A stretch of DNA of 64,000 bases from Pseudomonas sp. GD03944 (lineage in GTDB: Bacteria; Pseudomonadota; Gammaproteobacteria; Pseudomonadales; Pseudomonadaceae): NCBI RefSeq assembly GCF_029839275.1, contig NZ_JAOCAH010000008.1, forward strand, positions 62,001 to 126,000, in the 5' to 3' direction. Both the position numbers and the translations under genes were made by a program. The notes beneath the pieces were generated by a model. The model made no database searches and had not been told where the DNA came from. It worked only from the letters and a program-made list of their open reading frames with translations. This document shows positions 20,432 to 30,137 of this stretch, piece after piece; position 1 is the stretch's first letter, and every line of letters begins with the position of its first letter.

Positions 20432-21403
20432 ATGCAGACTTTCTATCCGGAGATCAAACCCTACGCCCGCCATGATCTGGCGGTCGAGGCGCCGCATGTG
20501 CTTTACGTGGACGAAAGCGGCTCTCCGGATGGGCTGCCCGTGGTGTTCATTCACGGCGGTCCGGGCGCGGGTTGCGATGCCATGAGCCGCCGCTTCTTCG
20601 ACCCGACCCTGTACCGCATCATCACCTTCGATCAGCGCGGCTGCGGGCGTTCGACCCCCCATGCCAGCCTGGAAAACAACACCACCTGGGACCTGGTTGC
20701 CGACCTCGAGCGAATCCGCGAGCACCTGGGCATCGACAAGTGGGTGCTGTTCGGTGGCTCCTGGGGCTCCACCTTGTCCCTGGCCTATGCCCAGCGTCAT
20801 CCGGAGCGCATCCACGCGCTGATCCTGCGGGGCATCTTTCTCTGCCGCCCGCAGGAGTTCCGCTGGTTCTACCAGGAAGGCGCCAGCCGCCTGTTCCCCG
20901 ATTACTGGCAGGACTACGTGGCGCCGATTCCGGTGGAGGAGCGCGGCGACCTGATGCAGGCCTTCTACAAGCGCCTGACCGGCTCCGACCAGATCGCCCA
21001 GATGCACGCCGCCAAGGCCTGGTCGACCTGGGAGGGCAAAACCCTCACGCTGCGCCCCAACCCGCAGGTGGTCGATCGCTTCACAGATGCCCATCGCGCA
21101 CTGTCGATCGCCCGCATCGAGTGCCATTACTTCGTCAACAACGCCTTCCTCGAGCCGGACCAGTTGCTGCGCGACATGCCGAAGATCGCCCACCTGCCGG
21201 GTGTCATCGTGCACGGCCGCTACGACGTCATCTGCCCGCTGGACAATGCCTGGGACCTGCACCAGGCCTGGCCCAACAGCGAGCTGCAGATCATCCGCGA
21301 TGCCGGCCATGCCGCGTCGGAAATCGGCATCACCGATGCCCTGGTACGCGCCACCGACCAGATCGCCCGGCGCCTGCTCAACCTGGCGCCTGACGAAGCG
21401 TGA
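20432..21403 (+). CDS. pip: prolyl aminopeptidase (proline iminopeptidase)
   Basis: 323 residues, alpha/beta hydrolase of peptidase family S33 that removes N-terminal proline from peptides in the cytoplasm. Oxyanion-hole motif [10 protein letters not shown], nucleophile elbow GGSWGS with Ser110, and the late HGRYDVICP (Asp) and DAGHAASE (His) motifs complete the triad. Good AGGAG before ATG. Its stop overlaps the GTG start of dtd (GTGA), so the two genes are coupled. Confidence 0.95.
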   Translation: MQTFYPEIKPYARHDLAVEAPHVLYVDESGSPDGLPVVFIHGGPGAGCDAMSRRFFDPTLYRIITFDQRGCGRSTPHASLENNTTWDLVADLERIREHLGIDKWVLFGGSWGSTLSLAYAQRHPERIHALILRGIFLCRPQEFRWFYQEGASRLFPDYWQDYVAPIPVEERGDLMQAFYKRLTGSDQIAQMHAAKAWSTWEGKTLTLRPNPQVVDRFTDAHRALSIARIECHYFVNNAFLEPDQLLRDMPKIAHLPGVIVHGRYDVICPLDNAWDLHQAWPNSELQIIRDAGHAASEIGITDALVRATDQIARRLLNLAPDEA

Positions 21404-21837
21404 AGGCGCTGATCCAGCGGGTACGCAGCGCGCGGGTGGACGTGGCCGGCGAAGTGGTTGGCGCGGTGGACCAGGGCCTGCTGGCGCTGGTCGGGGTCGA
21501 GCCCCAGGACACTCCGGCCAGTGTCGCCAAGCTGCTGCACAAGCTGCTCAACTACCGGGTGTTCAGCGATGCCGACGGCAAGATGAACCTGTCGCTCAGT
21601 GATGTCGGTGGCGGTCTGTTGCTGGTCTCGCAATTCACCCTGGCGGCTGACACCAAAAGCGGCCTGCGCCCGAGCTTTTCCAGCGCCGCGTCGCCCGCAT
21701 TGGGCGCCGAGCTGTTCGACCTGCTGGTCGAGCAGGCTCGGCGTCAGCATCCCACGGTGGCCACCGGGCGCTTCGGCGCCGACATGCAGGTGCATCTGGT
21801 CAATGACGGGCCGGTGACTTTTCTCCTGGAAACCTGA
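21400..21837 (+). CDS. dtd: D-aminoacyl-tRNA deacylase
   Basis: 145 residues. Proofreads D-aminoacyl- and glycyl-mischarged tRNA. The two family active-site motifs are visible: SQFTLAADT in the middle and the cross-subunit NDGPVTF at the C-terminus (Gly-cisPro). GTG start at 21400 overlapping the pip stop. Length is standard. Confidence 0.96.
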   Translation: MKALIQRVRSARVDVAGEVVGAVDQGLLALVGVEPQDTPASVAKLLHKLLNYRVFSDADGKMNLSLSDVGGGLLLVSQFTLAADTKSGLRPSFSSAASPALGAELFDLLVEQARRQHPTVATGRFGADMQVHLVNDGPVTFLLET

Positions 21838-21843
21838 GCCGCT

Positions 21844-22431
21844 TCAGCGGGCCAGCGCCTCGGCGACGAAGTCGAGGCGGTCCTGGCCAAAATGCAGTTC
21901 GTTGCCGACGAAGAAGGTCGGCGCCCCGAAGACCCCGCGGCGGATGGCTTCCTCGGTGGTCTGCTTGAGCCGCTCCTTGACCGCTTCGTCGCTGACCAGT
22001 CGCTCGAACGCGGTGGCGTCGAGGCCGGCTTTCTCCAGCACCTCGGCCACGACCTCGAGATTGCCGAGGTTCTTCTGCTGCACCCACAGGGCCTCGAATA
22101 TGGCCTGCACGTAGGTGACGAAGTGCGGCGTATCCAGGTAGCCGGTGGCGCCGCGCATCAGCGTCAGGGTGTTGATCGGGAAGTGCGGGTTGAAGGCCAT
22201 CGGCACGCCATAGCGCGTGGCGAAGCGGGCCAGGTCCTGCAGCATGTAGCGCCCCTTGGCCGGCACGCTGATCGGTGACTGGTTGCCGGTGGCCTTGAAC
22301 ACCCCACCCAGCAGCATCGGGCGCCAGGCAATCTCGGCGCCTGCATCGGCAGCGATACGCGGCAACTGGGTCCAGGCCAGGTAGCTGGTGGGGCTGCCGA
22401 AATCGAAAAAGAACTCAACGGTTTTGCTCAT
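21844..22431 (-). CDS. 2-hydroxychromene-2-carboxylate isomerase / kappa-GST-like DsbA-fold protein
   Basis: 195 residues. The N-terminus VEFFFDFGSPTSYLAW with the catalytic Ser (GSPTSY) in place of the DsbA CxxC, and the C-terminal GVFGAPTFFVGNELHFGQDRL are typical of HCCA isomerases (NahD) and kappa-class glutathione transferases. There are no naphthalene genes nearby, so the natural substrate is probably something else. It is 193 bp downstream of the SDR gene on the same strand, separated from it by a large palindromic repeat. Confidence 0.85.
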   Translation of the reverse strand: MSKTVEFFFDFGSPTSYLAWTQLPRIAADAGAEIAWRPMLLGGVFKATGNQSPISVPAKGRYMLQDLARFATRYGVPMAFNPHFPINTLTLMRGATGYLDTPHFVTYVQAIFEALWVQQKNLGNLEVVAEVLEKAGLDATAFERLVSDEAVKERLKQTTEEAIRRGVFGAPTFFVGNELHFGQDRLDFVAEALAR

Positions 22432-22504
22432 TGCGTACTCCTCTTGGAGGACCTGTTATTAGCCTGGTGTGCAGCGGCTGGAAAGGTTTCCGCGTCTCGT
22501 GATC

Positions 22505-22582
22505 CCGTAGGGTGGATGACGCTTTGTTCATCCACCATGAGGTGTGCGGTGGTGGATGGGTGAAGCGTCATCCACCCTACGG
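22505..22582. repeat. long interrupted palindrome (REP/MITE-like)
   Basis: Two 33-bp inverted arms (22505-22537 and 22550-22582) around a 12-bp loop. The outer 20 bp of the arms (for example CCGTAGGGTGGATGACGCTT) are perfectly complementary; a few mismatches lie inside. It sits between two leftward genes. GTAGGGTGGAT-type palindromes occur as dispersed intergenic repeats in other Pseudomonas genomes as I recall. No second copy in this window. Confidence 0.75.
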
Positions 22583-22624
22583 AATACCCTCGGCTTTCGG
22601 CTGCAATCCTGGGGGAGCACTGGG

Positions 22625-23353
22625 TCAGAAGGTTTCCGTCCAGGGTCGCAGGTCCAGTTCGTGCACCCAGCAGTCCCGTGGCTGGCAATGGATCTGCCAG
22701 TAGGTCTCGGCGATGTGTGCCGGGTCGAGGATGCCGTCCTGTTCCTTGCGCTGGTATAGCTCGGGAAAGGTGTCGCGGATGAAGGCGGTATCGATGGCGC
22801 CGTCGATGATCGGGTGGGCGACATGGATGCCCTTGGGGCCGAGTTCGCGGGCCATGCTCTGGGCCAGAGCCCGCAGGGCGAACTTGGCGCTGGCGAAGGC
22901 AGCGAAGTTGGCGCGGCCGCGCAGCGAGGCGGTGGCGCCGGTGAAGAGGATGGTGCCGCGGCCGCGGGTGAGCATGACTTTCGCCGCTTCGCGCCCGGTC
23001 AGGAAACCTGCCAGCGCGGCCATTTCCCAGACCTTGCGGTAGACCCGCTCGGTGGTTTCGGTGATCGAGAACTGCACGTTGGCACCGATGTTGAAAACCA
23101 CCACCTCGATGGGTGCGACCTCCCGTTCGATGGTGGCGAGCAGGTCGATGACCTGTTCTTCGATCCGGGCATCGCAGCCAAATGCGCGGGCCCGTCCACC
23201 TGCCGCTTCGATCTCCTCGACCAGCGGCGCCAGTTTGTCAGCGTTGCGTCGGGCCACGCAGGCGATGTAGCCCTCGCGGGCAAAGCGCTTGGCAATGGCA
23301 CCGCCGGTGGCATCGCCGGCGCCTACCACGAGGACGGCTTTTTCCTGTGACAT
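22625..23353 (-). CDS. atypical short-chain dehydrogenase/reductase
   Basis: 242 residues with a Rossmann fold: nucleotide motif VVGAGDATGGAIAKRF, FNIGAN in the NNAG position, and TGATASLRG as the Ser motif. The catalytic Tyr of YxxxK is replaced by Phe (FASAK), so ordinary SDR chemistry is doubtful. Divergent from an HxlR-type regulator that probably controls it through the dyads in between. Substrate unknown; the DsbA-fold isomerase downstream may act with it. Confidence 0.85.
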   Translation of the reverse strand: MSQEKAVLVVGAGDATGGAIAKRFAREGYIACVARRNADKLAPLVEEIEAAGGRARAFGCDARIEEQVIDLLATIEREVAPIEVVVFNIGANVQFSITETTERVYRKVWEMAALAGFLTGREAAKVMLTRGRGTILFTGATASLRGRANFAAFASAKFALRALAQSMARELGPKGIHVAHPIIDGAIDTAFIRDTFPELYQRKEQDGILDPAHIAETYWQIHCQPRDCWVHELDLRPWTETF

Positions 23354-23415
23354 ACGGGTTCTCCGTGTGGGGCGGACTCCTCGGCAAGCGATCGGAACGC
23401 ACGTGGTTCTTGTTA

Positions 23416-23460
23416 GTTCTTATTTGGAACCTGGCTCGATAGTGGGTTCCGTTTTGGAAC
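23416..23460. promoter_or_regulatory. two tandem GTTC-N7-GAAC dyads, putative HxlR operator
   Basis: GTTCTTATTTGGAAC (23416-23430) and GTTCCGTTTTGGAAC (23446-23460) are spaced exactly 30 bp apart, about three helical turns, and share the extension TTTGGAACCTG. They lie between the divergent SDR and HxlR genes, where an autoregulated operator is expected. Confidence 0.6.
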
Positions 23461-23502
23461 CTGTCAAGTTATCGTGCGTTATCGATTGCCGGAGAATCAC
23501 CG

Positions 23503-23991
23503 ATGCGCTGGGAAGAGCTCGACCAACAACCCTGTTCGCTGGCACGGACCCTGTCCGTGGTCGGGGACCGCTGGACGTTGCTGATCCTGCGCGAGTGTTT
23601 TCTCGGGATTCGCCGCTTCGACGAATTCGAGAAGCGCCTAGGTGTGACCCGTCATCTGCTGGCGGAGCGGCTGAAGAAACTGGCCGAGCACGGTGTGCTG
23701 GACAAGGTCGCCTACCAGGCGCGGCCGGTACGGGAGGAATACCGTCTCACCGACAAGGGCCGTGAGCTGTACCCGGCGGTGCTGGCGCTGGTGAACTGGG
23801 GCGATCGGCACATGAGCGACGAGAACGGCCCGCCGATCCGCCACGTGCACCGCAGTTGCGGCCATGCCATGCACGGCGTGCTGGTGTGCTCCGAATGCGG
23901 TGAGCCGTTGCTGGCCAATGAGGTGCGCCTGGAGGAGGCGCCGGCGTTCGCCGGGCAGTTGCTGCCCGCGCATTGGAAGGATCGCGACTGA
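23503..23991 (+). CDS. HxlR-family winged-helix transcriptional regulator
   Basis: 162 residues. MarR-like HxlR domain at about 10-100: CSLARTLSVVGDRWTLLILRECFLGIRRFDEF, helix-turn-helix TRHLLAERLKKLAEHGVLDKV, then the wing. The Cys at residue 11 is conserved in redox- or aldehyde-sensing members. The C-terminal extension contains CGHAMHGVLVCSECGEPL, a likely zinc-ribbon-like cluster. GGAG precedes ATG 23503. Expected to act on the divergent SDR promoter. Confidence 0.9.
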   Translation: MRWEELDQQPCSLARTLSVVGDRWTLLILRECFLGIRRFDEFEKRLGVTRHLLAERLKKLAEHGVLDKVAYQARPVREEYRLTDKGRELYPAVLALVNWGDRHMSDENGPPIRHVHRSCGHAMHGVLVCSECGEPLLANEVRLEEAPAFAGQLLPAHWKDRD

Positions 23992-23997
23992 GCGGGA

Positions 23998-24705
23998 TCA
24001 GAACAGGCGGGCGAGCAGCGCGGTGACGGCGGTTTCGACCCGCAGGATACGTTCGCCGAGCTGCACGGGTTGCAGGCCGGCCTCCTGCAGTTTTTCCACT
24101 TCGTAGGGAATCCAGCCACCCTCGGGGCCGATGGCCAGGGTGACCGGTTGCTCGACCGCACGCGGGCAGGCCGGGTAATCACCCGGGTGTCCGACCAGGC
24201 CCAGGCTGTCGCCGACCAGGGCCGGCAGGCGGTCCTCTACAAAGGGCTTGAAGCGCTTCTCGATGATCACCTCAGGCAGCACCGTGTCGCGGGCCTGCTC
24301 CAGGCCGAGAATCAGCTGCTCGCGAATCGCCTCCGGTTCCAGGAATGGTGTCTGCCAGAAGCTTTTTTCCACGCGGTAGCTGTTGAGCAGCACCAGGCGC
24401 GGCACGCCCATGGCGCTGACGGTCTGCAGCACGCGCTTGAGCATCTTCGGCCGGGGCAGCGCCAGCAGGAGGGTCAGGGGCAGTTTGGCGGGAGCGGGTT
24501 GGTCGAGCGTGACCTGCAACTCCGCCTCGTCGGCCTCCAGGCGCAGCAGCTGGCCGCGGCCCATGGCCCCGTTCAGCCGACCGACGCGGAGGCTGTCGCC
24601 CGCCTCCGCGCGGTGTACCTCGTGCAGGTGTTTGAGGCGACGCCCGCTAAGCAGGGCGCGGTCAGCGGCCACGAAGTTACTGTCTTCCAGGAGCAGCAGG
24701 TTCAC
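23998..24705 (-). CDS. rsmE: 16S rRNA m3U1498 methyltransferase
   Basis: 235 residues. Methylates N3 of U1498 in 16S rRNA of the assembled 30S subunit. N-terminal PUA-like domain ([17 protein letters not shown]) and C-terminal SPOUT knot with IGPEGGW and [16 protein letters not shown]. Starts at GTG 24705, whose last bases overlap the tatC stop (GTGA), so it is translated from the ubi-his-tat operon; convergent with the HxlR gene, six bases away. Confidence 0.94.
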   Translation of the reverse strand: MNLLLLEDSNFVAADRALLSGRRLKHLHEVHRAEAGDSLRVGRLNGAMGRGQLLRLEADEAELQVTLDQPAPAKLPLTLLLALPRPKMLKRVLQTVSAMGVPRLVLLNSYRVEKSFWQTPFLEPEAIREQLILGLEQARDTVLPEVIIEKRFKPFVEDRLPALVGDSLGLVGHPGDYPACPRAVEQPVTLAIGPEGGWIPYEVEKLQEAGLQPVQLGERILRVETAVTALLARLF

Positions 24706-25496
24706 GGCTGGGGAGCGGGCGGCTGGTCTTCGGTTTCCGCTTCGTCGTCTTCGTGCTCGGCGTCGCGGTCGCGCTTGATCAGGCTGCCACAGAGCACGCC
24801 CACCTCGAACAACAGCCACATCGGCACCGCCAGGAGCGTCTGTGAGAACACGTCGGGCGGTGTGAGGATCATGCCGACCACGAAGCAGCCGACGATCACG
24901 TAGGGGCGGCTTTTGCGCAGGGTTTCGACATCGACGATGCCGACCCAGATCAGCAGGAAAGTGGCGACCGGGATCTCGAAGGCGACGCCGAAGGCCAGGA
25001 ACAGCGTGAGGACGAAGTTCAGGTACTCGTTGATGTCCGTCATCATCGCCACGCCGTCCGGGGTGACGCTGGCGAAGAAGTGGAAAATGATCGGGAACAC
25101 CAGGAAGTAGGCGAAGGCCATGCCGCTGTAGAACAGAATGATGCTGGAGACCAGCAACGGCACCGCGATGCGCTTCTCGTGCTTGTACAGGCCCGGAGCG
25201 ATGAAACCCCAGATCTGGTGCAGGATCACCGGCACGCTGAGGAACAGCGCGACCCAGGCGGTGAGCTTGAACGGCGTGAGGAACGGCGAGGCGACGCCGG
25301 TGGCGATCATCGTCGCGCCTTCCGGCAGGTACGCCCGCAGCGGCGCCGAGACGAGGGTGTAGATGTCCTGGGCGAAATAGAACAGACCGGCGAACAGCAG
25401 GAACACCATGACGATGCACCGCAGCATGCGCGAGCGCAGCTCGGTCAGGTGCGAGAGCAGCGGCATTTCCTGATCGCCATCGGGTAGTCGACTCAT
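24702..25496 (-). CDS. tatC: twin-arginine translocase subunit TatC
   Basis: 264 residues with six predicted transmembrane helices. Receptor core that binds the RR signal peptide with TatB. Family motifs HLTELRSRM near the N-terminus and [16 protein letters not shown] in the middle are present. The cytoplasmic tail is acidic and charged ([14 protein letters not shown]). The start overlaps the tatB stop as ATGA. Confidence 0.96.
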   Translation of the reverse strand: MSRLPDGDQEMPLLSHLTELRSRMLRCIVMVFLLFAGLFYFAQDIYTLVSAPLRAYLPEGATMIATGVASPFLTPFKLTAWVALFLSVPVILHQIWGFIAPGLYKHEKRIAVPLLVSSIILFYSGMAFAYFLVFPIIFHFFASVTPDGVAMMTDINEYLNFVLTLFLAFGVAFEIPVATFLLIWVGIVDVETLRKSRPYVIVGCFVVGMILTPPDVFSQTLLAVPMWLLFEVGVLCGSLIKRDRDAEHEDDEAETEDQPPAPQP

Positions 25497-25852
25497 GGTT
25501 GCTGAGGCTTGTCCTGGCTGGTGGGTGGCGGCGCGGGCGGTGTGCTCGGGGCGGCCGGGTCCGGGCTGATGGTCGGTTCGGCAGGCTTGCTGCCCGGCGG
25601 GCTGAGCAGGTCGCGTTTCATGGCCTGCATCTCGCGCTCCAGTTCGAGAATCTTGTCGTTGTGGAGCTGCCGGCGGATTTCATCGGCACCGAGTTCGCGT
25701 TCCACGTCCTGCTTGATCGCCTGGAAGCTGCGTTTCAGGCGGCCGATCCACAGGCTGGCGGTACGCACCGCACCGGGCAGGCGTTCCGGGCCGAGAACAA
25801 CCAGGGCAACCAGGCCGACCAGGAGCAGTTCGGAAAAGCCTATATCGAACAT
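25493..25852 (-). CDS. tatB: twin-arginine translocase subunit TatB
   Basis: 119 residues. One N-terminal membrane helix ([26 protein letters not shown]; the hinge GPERLP is the TatB signature), an amphipathic helix, and a Pro-rich C-terminal tail. Forms the substrate receptor with TatC. Nine bases after tatA and overlapping tatC. Confidence 0.96.
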   Translation of the reverse strand: MFDIGFSELLLVGLVALVVLGPERLPGAVRTASLWIGRLKRSFQAIKQDVERELGADEIRRQLHNDKILELEREMQAMKRDLLSPPGSKPAEPTISPDPAAPSTPPAPPPTSQDKPQQP

Positions 25853-25861
25853 GGCGTGGGA

Positions 25862-26131
25862 TCAGTCCTTGCGAGCAGGCTCTTCGACTTTCTGGGCCTG
25901 CGCGTCGATGGTGTGCGGCTGGTTCAGCGGAGCGGTCGGCTGGGCCGGCTGCGGCTTGGCGGCATCGGCCGGAGCGCCTGGCTGCTGCTCGTCGTCGGTG
26001 TTCATCGCCTTGCGGAAACCCTTGATGGTTTCGCCGAGGTCCGAACCCAGGTTCTTCAGCTTCTTGGTACCGAACACCAGAATCACGACGATGAGAATGA
26101 CCAGCCAGTGTTTCCAATCGAAAATGCCCAT
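25862..26131 (-). CDS. tatA: twin-arginine translocase pore subunit TatA
   Basis: 89 residues: [21 protein letters not shown] membrane helix, [24 protein letters not shown] amphipathic helix, then a disordered tail rich in Pro, Ala and Gln. Oligomerises to form the export path. The start at 26131 gives the standard MGIFDWKHW; an upstream in-frame extension into hisE is rejected. Confidence 0.96.
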   Translation of the reverse strand: MGIFDWKHWLVILIVVILVFGTKKLKNLGSDLGETIKGFRKAMNTDDEQQPGAPADAAKPQPAQPTAPLNQPHTIDAQAQKVEEPARKD

Positions 26132-26153
26132 GTACGGAGCCTCTTGAGGTTGA

Positions 26154-26489
26154 TTAGTGGGTGTCGGTGCGTGCGGCTTTTTCCGCATGCCCGGACAGGC
26201 CGAAGCGGCGATCGAGTTCGTCCAGTACCGCCTGGGGGTGCTGACCGAGGGCGGCCAGCATGACCAGGCTGTGGAACCACAGGTCCGCGGTTTCGTAGAT
26301 CAGGTCGCTGCAGTCGCCACTGGCGGCTGCGTCCTTGGCGGCGAGAATGGCTTCCACCGATTCCTCGCCGACTTTCTCGAGAATCTTGTTCAGCCCCTTG
26401 TGATAGAGGCTGGCCACGTAGGAGCTGTCGGCCGCTGCACCCTTGCGCGCTTCCAGCACCTCGGCGAGGCGGGTCAGGGTGTCACTCAT
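26154..26489 (-). CDS. hisE: phosphoribosyl-ATP pyrophosphatase
   Basis: 111 residues; second step of histidine synthesis, hydrolysing PR-ATP to PR-AMP. MazG-like all-alpha fold with [15 protein letters not shown] and the metal-binding [15 protein letters not shown]. In Pseudomonas HisE and HisI are separate proteins, as here. Its first 8 bases overlap the hisI end. Confidence 0.96.
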   Translation of the reverse strand: MSDTLTRLAEVLEARKGAAADSSYVASLYHKGLNKILEKVGEESVEAILAAKDAAASGDCSDLIYETADLWFHSLVMLAALGQHPQAVLDELDRRFGLSGHAEKAARTDTH

Positions 26490-26880
26490 GCTTGTGTCCT
26501 GCGTAGATGGCGTGGGGGTCTTTCAGCACGGCATCGACGGTTTTCCAGCCGTCGTTTTCCAGCACCCGGTAGAAGCAGCTTTCGCGGCCAGTGTGGCAGG
26601 CGATGCCGCCCAGTTGCTCGACCATCAGGATGATCACGTCGGCGTCGCAGTCCAGGCGCAGCTCATGCAGTTTCTGCACGTGGCCGGACTCTTCGCCCTT
26701 GCGCCACAGTTTGCCGCGCGAGCGCGACCAGTAGATAGCCCGTTGCTCGGCAGCGGTCAGGGCGAGGGATTCGCGGTTCATCCAGGCCATCATCAGCACG
26801 CGGCCGGTCTTGTGGTCCTGGGCGATCGCCGGCACCAGGCCGTCGCTGTTCCAGTTGATGTCGTCGAGCCAATCGTTCAT
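26482..26880 (-). CDS. hisI: phosphoribosyl-AMP cyclohydrolase
   Basis: 132 residues; third step of histidine synthesis, opening the adenine ring of PR-AMP. Zinc/magnesium site residues in [14 protein letters not shown] and [12 protein letters not shown] are present. Start [11 protein letters not shown] at 26880. Part of the ubi-his-tat operon, 79 bp after ubiB, with no terminator seen in that gap. Confidence 0.96.
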   Translation of the reverse strand: MNDWLDDINWNSDGLVPAIAQDHKTGRVLMMAWMNRESLALTAAEQRAIYWSRSRGKLWRKGEESGHVQKLHELRLDCDADVIILMVEQLGGIACHTGRESCFYRVLENDGWKTVDAVLKDPHAIYAGHKHE

Positions 26881-26959
26881 CGGTGTTCCGTCAGAAATCA
26901 GAGGCGGGCGCCAGCGCGTCCGGCTATTGACCAAGTGTGCCAGTGCGGCGGCCGACTGG

Positions 26960-28549
26960 CTATCGGCGCAGTACCAGATAGAGACCGCCGGCCAGCATCG
27001 CCCAGTTCGTCCAGTCCAGCACGTTCAGGGCCAGGCCCTGGCTGGCGGCACCGCCGATCAGCGCGGCACCGAGCAGGCGCACCGGCCAGGTTTCACGGCG
27101 GCTGTCTGGCTCCTGGCGCGCCGGGGCCTGCTGGTTGAGGCGCTCCAGGGTGTCGCGGGCCATTTGCGACAGGTGAGGCACCTGTTCGGCCTGCTGCTGC
27201 AGGTTGCGCAGCAGGTGCAGGGGGCTGATCCGCTCGCGCATCCAGCGCTCCAGGAAGGGCTGAGCGGTGCTCCAGAGGTCCAGGTCGGGGTACAGCTGGC
27301 GACCCAGGCCTTCGATGTTCAGCAGGGTTTTCTGCAGCAGCACCAGTTGCGGCTGCACTTCCATGTTGAAGCGGCGCGCCGTCTGGAACAGGCGCAGCAG
27401 CAACTGGCCGAAGGAAATATCCTTTAACGGTTTTTCGAAGATCGGTTCGCAAACGGTGCGGATCGCCGCCTCGAATTCGTTGACCTTGGTGTCGACCGGC
27501 ACCCAGCCTGAGTCGATGTGCAGCTGCGCCACCTTGCGGTAATCACGCTTGAAGAAGGCGATCAGGTTGCGTGCCAGGTAATCCTGGTCCTCGTCGGTGA
27601 GGCTGCCGATGATGCCGCAGTCGATGGCGATGTATTGCGGGTTCCAGGGCGTGCGGGTGCTGACGAAGATGTTGCCCGGGTGCATGTCGGCGTGGAAGAA
27701 GCTGTCGCGGAACACCTGGGTGAAGAAGATTTCCACGCCGCGCTCGGCCAGGGCCTTGAGGTCTGTGCGCTGGTCCACCAGGGTGGCGAGGTCGGTCACC
27801 GGCACGCCGTAGATGCGCTCCATCACCAGCACTTTCGGGCGGCACAGGTCCCAGTAGACCTGGGGCACGTAGAGCAGCGGCGAGCCCTCGAAGTTGCGGC
27901 GCAGCTGGCTGGCGTTGGCCGCCTCGCGCAGCAGGTCGAGTTCGTCGTAGATGGTCTTTTCGTAATCGCTGACCACTTCCACCGGGCGCAGGCGGCGCGC
28001 ATCGGCAGAGGCCTTTTCGGCGATCCTGGCGAGCAGGAACAGCCAGGCGATGTCCTGGCGGATGATCGGCTTGAGGCCGGGACGGATCACCTTGATGACC
28101 ACTTCCTCGCCGCTTTTCAGCTGCGCGGCGTGCACCTGAGCCACGGATGCCGATGCCAGGGGCTGGGCGTCGAAGCGGGCGAACAGTTCGCCGACCTTGG
28201 CGCCCAGCTGCGACTCGATCAGCGCCAGGGACTGGGTCGGGTCGAACGGCGGCACCTGGTCCTGCAGCCTGGCCAGCTCGTCGGCCATGTCCGGCGGCAG
28301 CAGGTCGCGGCGGGTGGACAGCAACTGGCCGAACTTGATGAAGATCGGCCCCAGTTCTTCCAGGGCCAGGCGCAGGCGTGCGCCCCGCGACAGGTCCAGC
28401 GGTGCACGGGGCAGCCAGCGCCAGGGCAGCAGAAAGCGCAACGCCCTCATCCAGAACGGGAGCGGCAGGTCGAACAGCAGGTCGTCCAGCCGGTAACGGA
28501 CGACGACACGCTGGATGCGGAACAGGCGGCGGACGGCGAGCAGCTTCAT
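26960..28549 (-). CDS. ubiB: ubiquinone biosynthesis atypical kinase UbiB
   Basis: 529 residues. ADCK/COQ8-type protein-kinase-like ATPase needed for ubiquinone synthesis. The KxGQ motif ([16 protein letters not shown]), an Ala-rich loop ([11 protein letters not shown]), the catalytic DMHPGNIF and IDCGIIG (DFG-like) are all seen. Two C-terminal membrane helices ([17 protein letters not shown] and the last 20 residues) anchor it. The start overlaps the ubiJ stop as ATGA. Confidence 0.96.
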   Translation of the reverse strand: MKLLAVRRLFRIQRVVVRYRLDDLLFDLPLPFWMRALRFLLPWRWLPRAPLDLSRGARLRLALEELGPIFIKFGQLLSTRRDLLPPDMADELARLQDQVPPFDPTQSLALIESQLGAKVGELFARFDAQPLASASVAQVHAAQLKSGEEVVIKVIRPGLKPIIRQDIAWLFLLARIAEKASADARRLRPVEVVSDYEKTIYDELDLLREAANASQLRRNFEGSPLLYVPQVYWDLCRPKVLVMERIYGVPVTDLATLVDQRTDLKALAERGVEIFFTQVFRDSFFHADMHPGNIFVSTRTPWNPQYIAIDCGIIGSLTDEDQDYLARNLIAFFKRDYRKVAQLHIDSGWVPVDTKVNEFEAAIRTVCEPIFEKPLKDISFGQLLLRLFQTARRFNMEVQPQLVLLQKTLLNIEGLGRQLYPDLDLWSTAQPFLERWMRERISPLHLLRNLQQQAEQVPHLSQMARDTLERLNQQAPARQEPDSRRETWPVRLLGAALIGGAASQGLALNVLDWTNWAMLAGGLYLVLRR

Positions 28550-29163
28550 GCGGTGGGCTTATTCTTCTGGGCGAGGCGCTCAATGCGCGCATCGAGACGG
28601 TCGAGGGCCAGCTTGAGGCGGTCGAGCTCGGCAAAGCGCGCATCGGCTTCGCGCTGACCCACCAAGCTGCGTGATTCTTCGCTGAGGTAGTCGGCCAGGT
28701 TCAGGCGCAGGCTGTCCAGGGTCTGCCCGGTCCAGTTGGCGCGGCTGCGCACGTGGGCACCGACCAGGTGGCTACCGACGGGCCCGAGCCAGTGCGACAG
28801 CTCGTACTCCCAGTCCAGCTCGAGGTCCTGGAGGATCGCCGCCAGCTCGAGCAGTACCCCGCTGTCGCCTTCCAGCTCGACCTCGGGGCCGTGCAGCACG
28901 GCGGTCTTTTCACGGCTGATGGCCAGTTGCAGCAGGCTGGAGGCGGGCGCGCGCAGGCGACAGTCGACCTCGCCGGCCCAGTTCGCTGCCAGGCGCAGGC
29001 CTTCGCCATCCGGGAGGATGAACAGCTGCAGGCTGGGCTTCTGGCAGTCCACGGCAATCACCCGTCCGGCCAGGCCCGACAGGCGTGGCAGGGCGGTACT
29101 GTCCATGCGCAGGACCCGGTTGAGCCCCAGCTCGACACCCGCCAGTAGCCCGCTGATGACCAT
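28546..29163 (-). CDS. ubiJ: ubiquinone biosynthesis accessory factor UbiJ (SCP2 domain)
   Basis: 205 residues. SCP2 lipid-binding domain at about 10-120 ([29 protein letters not shown]) and a C-terminal coiled coil ([27 protein letters not shown]). Scaffold of the soluble Ubi complex that presents the hydrophobic intermediates. Start ATG 29163 overlaps the ubiE stop by one base; the stop overlaps ubiB. Order ubiE-J-B is the standard one. Confidence 0.93.
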   Translation of the reverse strand: MVISGLLAGVELGLNRVLRMDSTALPRLSGLAGRVIAVDCQKPSLQLFILPDGEGLRLAANWAGEVDCRLRAPASSLLQLAISREKTAVLHGPEVELEGDSGVLLELAAILQDLELDWEYELSHWLGPVGSHLVGAHVRSRANWTGQTLDSLRLNLADYLSEESRSLVGQREADARFAELDRLKLALDRLDARIERLAQKNKPTA

Positions 29164-29933
29164 CAGGGCTTGATACCGCGGTGCAGGGCGACGATGCCGC
29201 CGGTCATGTTGTGGTAGGTGACGCGCTCGAAGCCGGCCTCGGCCATCATCGCCTTGAGCGTGTCCTGGTCCGGGTGCATGCGGATCGACTCGGCCAGGTA
29301 GCGGTAGCTCTCGGCATCGTTGGTGATCAGCTTGCCCATCAGCGGCATGAAGTTGAACGAGTAGGTGTCGTAGACCTTCGACAGCAGGCTGCTGGACGGC
29401 TTGGAGAACTCCAGCACCAGCAGGCGGCCGCCCGGCTTGAGGACGCGCAGCATGGAGCGGATGGCCTCGTCCTTGTGGGTCACGTTGCGCAGGCCGAAGG
29501 CAATGGTCACGCAATCGAAATGGTTATCCGGGAACGGTAGCTTTTCCGCGTCGGCCTGGACGAACTTGACGTTGCCGGCCACGCCGCGGTCCAGCAGACG
29601 GTCACGGCCGACCTTGAGCATGGATTCGTTGATATCGGCCAGCACCACTTCGCCGGTGGGTCCGACCAGGCGCGAGAACTGCTTCGTCAGGTCGCCGGTA
29701 CCGCCAGCGATGTCCAGCACGCGGTTGCCCGAACGCACGCCGGACAGCTCGATGGTGAAGCGTTTCCACAGCCGGTGCATGCCGCCCGAGAGCAGGTCGT
29801 TCATCAGGTCGTACTTGGCCGCCACCGAGTGGAAGACTTCGGCAACTTTCTGCGCTTTCTGGCTTTCCGGCACGTCCTGGAAACCAAAGTGCGTGGTGGG
29901 TTCGCTGCCGTCGTTCTTGCGTGGATCGTTCAT
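29163..29933 (-). CDS. ubiE: ubiquinone/menaquinone C-methyltransferase
   Basis: 256 residues, class I SAM methyltransferase. The [17 protein letters not shown] family signature, SAM motif [26 protein letters not shown], and the second family signature [17 protein letters not shown] are present. ATG 29933 gives the normal N-terminus (MNDPRKNDG), preceded by AAGGG. First gene of the nine-gene leftward operon. Confidence 0.97.
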   Translation of the reverse strand: MNDPRKNDGSEPTTHFGFQDVPESQKAQKVAEVFHSVAAKYDLMNDLLSGGMHRLWKRFTIELSGVRSGNRVLDIAGGTGDLTKQFSRLVGPTGEVVLADINESMLKVGRDRLLDRGVAGNVKFVQADAEKLPFPDNHFDCVTIAFGLRNVTHKDEAIRSMLRVLKPGGRLLVLEFSKPSSSLLSKVYDTYSFNFMPLMGKLITNDAESYRYLAESIRMHPDQDTLKAMMAEAGFERVTYHNMTGGIVALHRGIKP

Positions 29934-30137
29934 GTGGCCCTTACCTAAAGTGCAGAGGAGGCTCAATCAAAGTGGCGGCCATTCTAAACCCGGTGCGCCT
30001 CCTGTGTCTTGACATGCGCTGCGGCAGGCGCCGACGGGCTGATATAGTCGTGTGACTGATCGTCGCAGCGGCCCGCAGGCAGAGGCTTGCCGGTACCGCC
30101 TTCGCGATGTCCCACCTGCCTGCCCTGGAGACACCAC

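Noticed and set aside
24706..25419. Apparent extension of rsmE into a 473-residue protein
   Set aside because: The extra residues are tatC read in another frame; GTG at 24705 gives the normal rsmE N-terminus.
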